Position numbers and translations under genes: made by a program. A stretch of DNA of 64,000 nt from Cryptomeria japonica (lineage: Eukaryota; Streptophyta; Pinopsida; Cupressales; Cupressaceae): NCBI RefSeq assembly GCF_030272615.1, contig NC_081414.1:304555164-304619163 (forward strand), read 5' to 3'. Positions 25,501-37,500 of the stretch are shown here, in pieces (positions within the stretch are counted from its first letter, which is position 1; the number at the start of each line of letters is the position of its first letter). Below the pieces are notes generated by a model, which saw only the letters and a list, made by a program, of their open reading frames with translations, had not been told where the DNA came from and searched no databases.

Positions 25501-28500
25501 CATACGAGGCCTAAATGGTCTCCATAAACATGATGCGATAAGGAATTTTATTAGAGATCATAAGTTGGACATCATCCTGGTTCAAGAAACTAAAATGAGT
25601 AAGGAAAAAATTGAAAAATTAAAATTATTTAAACACGGGGGTGTTTGTGGTAGTAGTTCTAATGGGGCGTTTGGTGGGGTTGCAATATTTTGGAATAAGA
25701 AAACTATTGATGGAGATTTGATTGATGAAGATGGTAATATCATTTCTATGAGAGTGAAATGCATTGCTGAAGGACAAGAATGGGTGTCACCAACATTTAT
25801 GCTCCAAATTCTAAAGCTGCTAGGAGTAAGTTTTGGGACAAAATCCAGCAGAAAAGAGGGTTTTTTTTCTCAGGATAGTTGGCTTTTGATGGGAGACTTC
25901 AACACCCCTTTGCAAGAGATTGACAAATTTGGAGGAACTCAAGCTCAACTGGATAGCAGGATTGATCTTATGGACTTCATCAATGCCAATGCCATTATTG
26001 ATGTTGAGCTTTCTGGAGCCTCCTACACTTGGTCTAATCGAAGGGATGGAGGAGATCTTATTCAGGTAAGGCTAGATAGATCCCTTATCACTCCTGATTG
26101 GGTCCTTAAGTATAGATGTTCTATGTCTGTTATTAACAAAATAGGATCAAACCATTATCCCATTTCTTTTGTTGCTGATTCTATTAAGGGCAAACGTTGT
26201 TTTCCATTCCAGTTTGAAAAAATGTGGATTTCACACCCTTATTTGGAAACTTCCATTGCCAAATGGTGGAATATTACCATGGATGGCTCTGCCATGTTCA
26301 AAGTTGCTAAAAAATTAAGAAATATCAAAGACAACATTAAGATTTGGAACAAAAAGGTTTTTGGAGATATTTTTGAATCCAAGAGGAAGCTTAAGGAAGA
26401 ATTGGAACATATTCAAAACTCTATTTAGGAAGATGGTTATAAGAAGTTCCCCAAGGCTAAAGAAGATGAGGTTCTATCCAAATTACACAACACTATATCA
26501 AGAGAATAAATTTACTGGAGGCATAGATCTAGGGCTATTTGGTTAGAAGTTGGTGATAGAAATACTAAATTCTTTCATATGACATCAATGAAGCATAAAG
26601 CAACTAGCAAAATTTCCAGATTAATTGTTGATGACAAAATTCTTGTCAAAGATGATGACATAGGTGATGAAGCTTTTAGGTTCTTCTCTAACCTCTTGAC
26701 AGGCAGCAAGGAAATTGACATTGTTAAGCAGCAAGATCTGGTTGATAATATTCCTAAGTTTATTGGACCTAATCAGAATAAGATATTATTTGCCATCCCT
26801 TCAGTTGATGAAATTAAAAAAGTTGTTTTCTCCTTTCAAGGGGATAAGGCTTCGGGCCCAGATGGCTTCCCCATGTTTTTCTTTCAAGAATATTGGCACA
26901 TTGTTGGGGTTGATATAGCCAATGTTGTCAAAGAATTCTTTGGATCCAGAAGAATTCTTAAAGAAATCATCTCTACTTTCATTTCTCTAATTCCTAAGGT
27001 GGTTGGAGCTGATTCTATGGGTAAGTTTAGGCCAATAAGTCTTTGTAATTCCTTTTACAAGATAATCTCAAAAGTCCCGACTTCTAGATTGTTGGCTATT
27101 CTTCCCCTTGTTATCTCTGAGGAGCAAAAAGGATTTGTCCCAGGCAAGCAGATTTTGGATTCTATAATTCTTGTGCATGAGAATATCCACTCTCTTAATG
27201 TTGCAAACAAAGAGGGAATTCTCATAAAGCTGGATTTGGAAAAAGCCTATGATAGGGTTGAATGAAAGGCTCTTTTTAGGATCATGGAGGCCTTTGGATT
27301 TGATGAGAAGGTTATTAAAATCACTAGAGAGCTAATATATACACCAAATTTTTCTATTTTTATTAATGGATCTTCATCCAGATTTTTTAAATCTTCAAGG
27401 GGACTTAGGCAAGGAGATCCTATCTCACCTATTCTTTTCACTATTTTGGCGGAATGTTTGAGCAGATTGATTCAAAAGTTGAAAAAGAATAGAACCATCA
27501 AAGGGTTGCAACCCTCTTCTGCTAATGTCTTCTGCACACATCAACAATTTGTTGATGATACAATATTGTTGGGATATTCTTCTGTTAGCAAAGCTTCTGC
27601 CTTCAAAGGTGCTCTTAGATCTTATTCCCTTGCTACTGGACAATAGGTTAATTGAGAGAAATCTGCTATTTACTTTATCAACACCCCAGTGTTGAGGCAG
27701 CAAAGGATTGCTACCATAATTGGTTGTAAGGTTGAGCTGCTCCCCTCTACTTATTTGGGTCTCCCTCTTGGTTTGGCTCCTCCAAACTCTTTCTAGAATT
27801 CTTTAATTGATAAGTTCAATTAAAAATTGACTGGTTGGAAAGGCTCTATACTATCACATGCTAGTAAGCTTCACCTTCTTCAAGCCACTCTTCAGAATCT
27901 GCCTGTTTATGCTCTTAGTTTGTTTAGTATACTGGTCAAATTTGCTGAAGCTTTAGAAAGAATTTAGAAAAGATTTCTTTGGCCTAGTGTGGAAGATAAG
28001 AAAAGGATTTCTTTGGTTGCCTGGGATAAAGTCTGTTCTCCTAAAAGAAATGGGGGGTTAGGTATTAAATCTCTTAAACCTTTCAACAAAGCTTTGATAG
28101 CCAAACAGATTTGGAGGGCATATGGTATTAAGAGAGATTGGAGTAGGGTGTGGTTTGATAAATACATACATAATCAGCCCATTCATTCTCTTCTCTATTC
28201 TGAAGATATCCCTGCTGACTCTATTATATGGAATAGTATGATCAAATCTATTAAAGTTGCTAAAGCTGAAGCTGGATGGGTCCTTGGCAAAGGTAATAGA
28301 ATCAGATTTTGGGAGGATGTCTGGATCAAAGATGAGCCTCTTTTTAACTAGGATTGCAGCCATTTCATTGAAGATTGTAAAAGGAGGTTTGGTTCTATGG
28401 TCTGTAATTATTGGAAGGAGATTAAATGGGTTAGACTTGATGCAGTTTATGCTGGATTTTCTTCGCTCCAGCATGATTTGTTGTCTTTTTCTATCAACAA

Positions 28501-31500
28501 AGATTCTGATGATGTTTTCTTATGGAAGAGTAATCCTAGGGGTAATTTTACTGTTGCCTCTGCTTATAAAAAAATTGCTACTCAAGCCTGCAACCCTATA
28601 TGGACTAAATTTTGGAATAGATTCCTCATTCCTAAAGTTAATATGTTTTTTTCACTTGCAACTCACAACAAGATACTTACCATTGATAGCTTGGTTCGAA
28701 GAGGATTCATGATTCCTAATAGGTATGAGTTATGTCAGAAAGAGGCTGAGTCTGTGGATCATTTGTTCATTCACTATTCTTTTACCTGGGAGATCTGGGG
28801 TAAAGTGTAGATGCAATGGAAAGTTGGTTGGGTAATGCAGAACAGTTTTAAGGAAGTCCTTTGGCAATGGATTTTCCCTACCAAGCTTCCCATGATTAAG
28901 ACCCTCTGGTCCTTTGTCCTTCCTATGACCTGTTGGCATATCTAGAAGGAGAGAAACAATAGAATTTTTAGGGAGACTAATTGTTCTTCTCATATGGTTT
29001 TTGAAAAGATTTGTAGGGCTATTAAAGATAACATCAATACCATTCACAAAAGTAACAAGCAATATAGTTATATTAACATGACTGATAATGAGAAAAGCAT
29101 CCTAACTGAATGGAATTTGATACACAAGGTCTGGAAATATGATATGAAGAGAAGAAGAGATAATGTTGTGTGGAGGTTCCCTCTTCATGATTGGGTCAAG
29201 GTGAACTTTGATGGTGCAGCTAAAGGAAATCCTAGGAATGCTGGAGGGGGGGGGGCTCATCAAAAACTCTTATGGCTTTTGTGTTGCTGTGATTGCCTCT
29301 CCCTTTGGAGTTCAAAACAACCATGTTGCAGAAGCTCTGGCAATGTTAAAATGCCTTTAGCTTGCTCTGAGATTTAAGTTTAAAAGAATTTGGCTGGAGG
29401 GGGATTCCCTCAATATATATAATTCAGGCTATTAAAGGTATTAGTTCCCCTTCTTGGAATATCCAAAATATCATTAATAATGCTAAAAAATTGTTATACG
29501 CCTATGACAGTGTGATTATTACCCATACCTTTAGGGAAGGTAACAGCCTGGTAGCCGATTTGTTAGCCAATGAGGGGGTCATTTTAGCGGAGGATGCTAA
29601 GTATATCGGAGAATTATCATGTAAGAACGAAGTTTGAGAACAATTATATTTTGACAGAGTCCATGGTACATATTAATTTCATTATTGCCTTTCTGGGTTC
29701 GGACTTCAATAATAGATTTTGGAGTGAGGTAGATTGTCAGGTGATTACCTGTCTCAGGCGTCGCAACAATGAGTACCGGTGTGACGGACCTTATCATATT
29801 AAGTGCTCGTTTATTTTGAATGTTTTAAAAGACTACTTGAATAACAAGAAAATCACCTTGGTTTTCGATTCCAATGTCTTGTTTATTCAACATTTGGTCA
29901 GTTTGTGCTCTTTTGAGGGTTTTCGCTTGAACAACCACCACATTATGGGAGGAAACCTCAACCACAATGAGCCTACTAGCTATGATAGCTGGAAAGGTGA
30001 AAGCAAAATATGGCGAAGGTTGCACAGATATGGCTTCACCGATTACATGGAGAAATTGCATGGGAGCAAGAAGTCTGTTTCTCGTGGTTTTGCCAAGGGC
30101 TGGAAAAATAATAAAGTTACTTTGTTTAGCCAAACATGGAAAGTGGATGAAGATTTGGTGGTGGAGGTAACCAGCTTGTAGAAGGATGGCATCAAATTTT
30201 ATAGAGACCGCAAGTTCTCGATGGAAGCCATCAAGAATTTCCCCAAAAATGAAGAAGAAATGGCCCAGCTCGCCAAAAAGGATAATGCTTCCTATTATCT
30301 CCCTAACCAGGTAAAATATTTTTGGCAGAAAATGTTGAAAGTTTTAATGGAGTACCTTATGGTTGATGGAAGGTTTTCGAAAGTTTACAATTACCACTTT
30401 GTTATCCTTAACCATTTTCGCCATGGATCCAAGATTTCGTTGCCCTTCTACTTGGCCTCCTCCCTTAACAATAGCCTAGCTGACCATGCCAAGAAACCTA
30501 ATCCCTACCCCATTTCTCACCAAGGCCTTATTTTGTTAATATATGAGCATCTGAAGGGTAAAGCTAAGGCTAATAGGGATGATCCCTTTGTGGAGAATGC
30601 TCACATTTTTTAGGATTATGACGACTCTGATTCTGATGAGGATTCTTCTAATCTTCCTCTGAATAAGAAATCAAGGGTTAGTGATAAAGCTAAAGAAGAC
30701 ACTGAAAAGAATGCTAGTTCTGAGCAGGAGCAGGAGAAGGAGGTGGAAGAAGAGGCAGAGAATGAGAAGGAGAAGGAGGTTGAGGGTGAGGAAGGGGATG
30801 AGCAAAGAGAAGAGGATGTTGAAGGGTCAGAGGCAAAGGATAATCCCTATGTTTCAGATAATAGGGATGATGTTTAGCATAACATGGAGGAGGGAAACCC
30901 TAGGTCTGAGGACTCTACCTTGGATTTGGAGAACGCAGAATCCATTCTGAATGTTGCTAGAAATAACACCCTGGAAATGTTCAATTTCTAGAAATGGGTG
31001 ATTGATAACATCAGTAGCATTCAGGCAAAATAGAGAGATGGATTTTAAAATTGAAAACTTGATTAAGGATATTAACATTAAAGGTAAAGAGGATAATGCA
31101 GAGGATACTAGTGCTGTTGAGGATGAAAAAGAAATTTCGGACCGGCCGGAAATTGACATTATAAAGGGAGATTTGAAGCACTTAGAGGATGTGGTGAGGA
31201 TTATCAAAGAAAAGGACGAGGTTGATAATGGTCTGATAAACAATCGGATTCAAAAAATTGAGAATGCTTTGAAGAAATTCATGGAGCATAGTCTGGCTAT
31301 GTTGAAGGTGTCTTCTCAAAACATGAATGTGTTGGTTGCTTCCCTCGAGAAGGACAAGCAGAATAAAGAAACTGTGATTCTTGATGACGAGCCGACTTCT
31401 AGTTCTGTTCTACACTCTTCCAGACGCAGAACCAGGCAAAATGCAAGTGAGCTGGAGTTGAAGGCCAAAGGCAATCAATAGATACAGGAAAATAAAGATC

Positions 31501-34500
31501 TGAAAGAGGCAGCTAATGTGATGATGATGTTGGTCAAGGATGCAGAAGAGACTATAAAGATTTTCATCTGAAATTTAATTTTGTTTTTGGTGTGCCAGTC
31601 TCTCGTTGGCCTTTTGTTGTTCTTTTCTTTGGATGTTGTTCTTTATGTTGTTCTTTTGCAGCCTTTCTCTCTTTGTTCTGTCTTATCTAGTTTCTCTATT
31701 GCTTATCTCTTCGTTATGTAAGCGGGTTTCGGGTCCCTTAAAACTTGATTTTCCTTAATAAAAAACAAATGAAACAATATGTGCAAAGTTGGGCTTATTA
31801 CCATATCCTTTACCTATCCCTATACATATATATTACCACATATTCAAAGCACCCACCTTATCCTTACACACACATAAAATAATATACACTCATATTATCT
31901 AAGAATTTCTTAGATTGATCTATAACCTACCTAAATATAGCTATTATCTACCTAGATAGATAATAAGTTGATCACCAAGGGTGATTTCCATGGTTGTGCC
32001 TAGGGTCAACCTTATGGTTATAGACTTAATCTAGTTCTTTCCAAAAATTTAAATTTAAATTCTAGCTTACTCACCTTTTATTTTCTTGCATTGGGATGAC
32101 TAGGTACATGTTTTACAAAATTTGAAGGTATGTGCTAGTGCTTAAAGGAATTCATTGACATTCATTTATCATCTAAAGAGCTCTCGCATTCCTCGGTACC
32201 CTTGGAGGGAAGGGGCTCTATGATCTAGCATACTCTGAAGATGGGGGCTCAGTTGGTTAAGAATGGTATTTTTTGGGTCTGTAATTTAGGTTTCGAGGCC
32301 CTTTTTTGGTTGGATTATTGGGATGGTAATCCTCCTGTCCTAACTATGTATCTGCACCTGCAGTGCCTTGTGATATTTTTACTGAGGCTAGTTGGGATAA
32401 CGTTGTGCATTACAAGGTGGATCATGATTTAGGTCAGGCTATTGGCTTCAGATGGAAGCATTCTGGTGAATGGCCACTAGGTGGATCAGAGGAGGATAGG
32501 ACATTGTTGACTCAGATTCTTGCTTCTCGTGAATGCAATGCCTTGGTTGGGCATGACGTCTTAGCATGGGGTAGTGATTCGTCTAGAAAGTTCTCCATTT
32601 CCACGGGGTATGTGGAGCTTGATAGACAAATGTTTGGTGGCATGGAAGTTCCTTGGTGGAAACAGGTCTGGAAAAAATTCTCTTGGCCCAAGTGCAACTT
32701 TTTCATGTGGTTGGTGGTCCAAAATTGGTCCCTTACTTGGGGATAATTTGTGTAAGCACGAGTTCTAGGGTCCCTCAATGTGTGTTTTGTGTCGTAATAG
32801 TGAGGAGAGTGTCTCTCATCTCTTCTTCCAATGTTCCTTCTCTAGGGAGATCTAGCACTTCTGGTGGGGTGTTTGGAATCAGGCTTGCTAGCATGTGTTC
32901 TCTTTGGCTGAGTTTTTTGCTTGCTAGGGAAAGACCCCAGTTAAGACTTCTTTTCTTCAAGTTGTTTGGGCTCTTGGACCTACCTTCATTATCTGGCATA
33001 TTTGGTTGGAGAAAAATCACAAGATTTTTCAAGATGTTAAGATGGTTGTCCAACATTTGTGGTGGAAAATTCTCCATTCTCTTGGTGAAATTGTCTCAGC
33101 AAAGTGTGATTTAGCTAAACATGTGGATCTGAGAGATGTTTTTTTTTTCAATCACCTTAGTCTTCCTCTTCAGGGAAATTTTTCGAGGGTTGTTGGACAA
33201 GTCATGCGAAATAGATGTTGACATCCTCTTCAGAAGATAAGCAGGGAGGGGCGTTGGTGCCCTCCTCCTCAAGGAGTTCTAAAAATCAACACTTATGGAT
33301 CATCTCGTGGAAATCCTAGTCAAGATGGTGTTGGTGGAGTTGGGTGAGATAGTTCTGGTATTGTTCAGTTTATCTTTTCCGTCTACAAGGACCTGCATTC
33401 TAACAATTTGATGGAGGCTCTTGCCACTTTATATGTTGTGGAGCCTAGTTGTGATCTTGGGTGGAGAAAGATCATCTATGAATCTGATTCTCAGATGGCA
33501 GTGACTTTGTTGAATAGGCAGAGGTTAGATGATTTTTGCTAGCATCTAGCTTTGGTTATTAAACACATTCTTCATTTGAGCATTTCCTTGGAATCTGTGA
33601 CATTTTGTCATATCCTGAGAGAATGGAATGGAGTTGCAGATTGTTTGGCCAAATGGACCTCTGATCAAATGTACAATTGGAATATTGTGGATAGGGTTCA
33701 ATTACCCTCAGAATTGTCTCAAAAGTTGGACCAATTAGTTGAGGCTAGCAGGGTTGTTTAATTCCCATGCTTTGTATTTTTTTTGTGTTTGAATAAATTT
33801 TTACCCCTTTTAAGTGTCTAAATAGCTCTCATTTCACATACATCATGTTTCATCTTAAAGCTTTAAAGGAATAATGAATAAGAAAATATTTAGATTTAGT
33901 TCACCAAAACAACTAATGGATTTGCATATATCATTTTGGGTACTTCTCTATTGTCTTTGATCTCATGCCTACATTTTTTTAGAGTTAACCTAAAAGAACA
34001 TGTCCCCTTGGACACTAACAACAATCTTCTAAAGACATTATTAAATATTTTCAGAAATCAAATATCAAGAAATAATAGAGTAGAGTAGATGAAGATTGAT
34101 TAAGTGAATAGCAAAATAGAGTTTTTCATTGAGCAAGGTCAAACAAAAACATTGAGGACAAATCTACTTGTAGATTGGACCTAAACCTACACGTTTGATA
34201 CCATAAAAATCTAGATCCAACATAAAATTCAAGGTATTTAACTAATAGATTGATCATTTTTAAGGACAACAAAAGCAATCAAAGTTAAGCATTATTTGAT
34301 CATATTATCCTTCATCTTGCTTACATTTTGAAAAAAAACATATACAATTATTTAATTTATCTATACCAACTATTATTTTTGTCTAAGTATATAATAAATA
34401 TTTTTTAACTTCTAAATAACCACAAACATTTAACCATCCTCAACAATTAAACTTGCAAATTGAAGACAAGATAGTTGACTAGGAAATATAAAGTAGTTTG

Positions 34501-37500
34501 TACAAGGTGATTCATGGAAGAGTTAGTTACCTGAGGCCCATGTTCAACTCCTGGCAGAAAAGGGTCCCCTATCATTTGCTTCTTTGCTCTTTCCACTGCC
34601 TTTTTCACAAATTCATCATAGATGCCCTCTTGAACAAATACCCTTGATCCAGCACAACATACTTGCCCCTGCCATTTCAAATTGATTGTATCAACAGAGA
34701 GTACAAAAATTCAGAAGGAATTATCAAACTCATAGTGCGGAGACAATTAGAGCCAACCATGTTAGCATAGACAGCCATATGAGCAATTTTGATGGCCTCT
34801 TCAACATCAGCATCATCCATAATAACCAGAGGTGATTTCCCACCAAGTTCCAATGTCACAGGCTTCAAGTTGCTCTTTGCAGATGCCTCCATTATTAGTC
34901 TCCCTACCTCAGTTGATCCAGTGAATGAGATCTGATACCATTGCCCACACAACACAGCATACCAATGTATCATATGAGTTCATGAGTTCTTTTGATAAGC
35001 CATTTAAATTCACTAACATCTTAGATAACAATACCTTATCAATATCCATATGTTTGCTCATGGCTGCACCAGCTATTTCTCCAAAACCAGACAACACATT
35101 AAGAACACCTGGTGGTATTCCTGCCTGTTACATTATGTATCGATTTGCATGCACTTAGTTTGACTGTGATACACAAAGAGATGGGAAGGGTGGTTGTAAA
35201 AAGTTGAAATTGAATTTTCAAGCAATTCTAGAAAGTTACCTCCTTGGCCAATTGAGCAGCATAGAACGCAGTTAAAGGAGTTTGTTCTGCAGATTTTATG
35301 ACAATGGTGCATCCACATGCTAAGGCAGGGCTTATTTTATTGAAAAACATCAGCAGTGGAGCATTCCATGGTATTATTTGACCCACAACTCCAATGGGCT
35401 CCTGCAAGGTGTAACCCTGATATGGTCCACTCATCTTCAGAGTTAATCCATGAATCTTATCTGCCCATCCTATATAACAAACATCCACACAATAAATATG
35501 TTAGCTAAGATTTTCTAAGATTTATTGTACCTCATTCCAATATAACAAACATCCACACAATTAATTCTAACTGTTAAATGGGATGATAAAAAAAATTCCA
35601 AAGGAACTTGAAAATCATTTGACATTTGTGTCCACGGAAGCCATTGCAGAGGAAATGCAGGTGTAGATTAAGGAAGCAGAACAAACAGCTAGTGAAAGTG
35701 AGGCAAACCTTTTGTTAAGAAGACAACAGTATCTAAAGATGGTCAAAGAACACTTGGTATAATGGCAAAGTTTATATTGTCAACATCTAGATGCTGGTGA
35801 GTTCAAATCTTCTATAATGAAAAAAAAAAAAAAAAGTCTCTAAAAATTGGACATTGAAAACTCAAAAATCTTACTTGCTGTTGCAGAGATTCATAAGCAA
35901 GTAAATAAGAAGATTAAACTAAATTTTTTCAAGAACATCACAAAAGCACATTGTGATTTGAACATAGATGCAAATGGACAAACTCACAAACAAAATTAGG
36001 CAAAACAAGCTAAAGAAAATGCAAAAAGACCCGAAACAGAGGCATCCCTCTTTTCTTCAGTTGTTCTTATTAGATTTAGAATTTTGACTTGGTGTAGCAC
36101 TATCAAGGTTATTCATTTAAGGAAATGATCTAATAGTTGAGAATCTTCTAATACTTGTTATAGTATTTGCTGATTTAATGTCTAATATCTTTACAACATT
36201 GCACTAATAGTTGTCACTTTAAAGTTGTTAGTGTTGACGATGAGTATCCATAATAGAATGAAATGCATTCCTTAAATCTGGAATGCAACAAATCATGTGA
36301 TGCCACATCAATGCACACCTCAACAAAAAGCATGCTGATATGGCATCATATTTGATGATGTGGCTGAAACCTTAGTTATAAGCAGGGGCCTTGCCAAATC
36401 AGATGCTTGAAAAAATTGGGAGTGATTTGAAATTTCTGCATAAGATTTTGAGAAGCACAAAGTAGAGTACTCAACTACTGGGCCCTCTCCCCTGCTACAG
36501 ATTTCATCCAAATTAGAGTGTTCAACAACTGAGTCCTTTCCCCTACTACAGATTGCGTTCAAATATATGTAATTATCAAATTGTTTAGGAAATGTGAAAC
36601 CTGAGATTATAAAATGTAAATCCATCCATTCACCTTCTTAGATCTGTTCATTCTTAAGAAATGTAAATGTATGTTGTTATTGGTAAGTATAATATGATGG
36701 TTTAATTGTGATGTTATTCTTGTTACTAAAATTCGAACTTCACTGAAATGTTATTCTTAATGTTTCTTATCCTCATTTGTAAACGTGTTATTCTTAATGT
36801 TTCTTAATGTTTCTTATCGCACCAATTCATAATTTCAGATTGAAACATTTTACCCATTTAAAAAATAAAGAAAATGTAAACGTGTTTTTTCTGCTAGTTC
36901 ATTGAATCTAAGGAGAGTAGTCGCTTACCAGCATAGTAGCGTAAGCCCTTTATCCCTTCGGGAATCTCATAGTATTGACAACCTGCTAATGGCTTCCCAG
37001 AATCCAAGGTTTCAAGCACAGCCAGCTCCTCCAAGTGTTGCTCCACCAGATCTGCATACTTGTTCATAATTCGACCTCTTTCCTGCACAATTCAAAACAT
37101 TATTTTCCTGTCAATTGCCATGCTTAAACTGGTGTTTTTTTATTCCCTGCTCTAAAGATAAACAGCTTCCCAATCCATATGTATAGTAAGCATTGAACAA
37201 AACAGAGGAATGGGGATAAAATTACATAGCCAGAGATGCGAGGCCAGGGGCCATGATCAAAGGCATTCCGAGCAGCTTTCACAGCGACATCAACATCTTC
37301 TTTGGTAGCCTCTGCTACACTGGTTATGGAATCCCCTGTTCGAGGATCAAATGTTTCAAAAGTTCTCCCTGCAATTAAGATCACAACTTTTAGTTTCCAA
37401 CCAGAAGAAAAGTTGAACAAACAGCAATGTAAATAAATATGTAGATACCTGAAACTGAATCCACAAACTCTCCATTGATGAAGAGCTTTGTGTATTTCAC

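Noticed and set aside
24648-25527. Open frames of about 70-100 aa before the LINE
   Set aside because: No recognisable domain, no consistent frame, AT-rich composition. They could not be assigned to ORF1.
28257-28712. 151-aa plus-strand ORF in another frame within the LINE
   Set aside because: It overlaps the zf-RVT frame, which has the recognisable motifs. The alternative frame has none.
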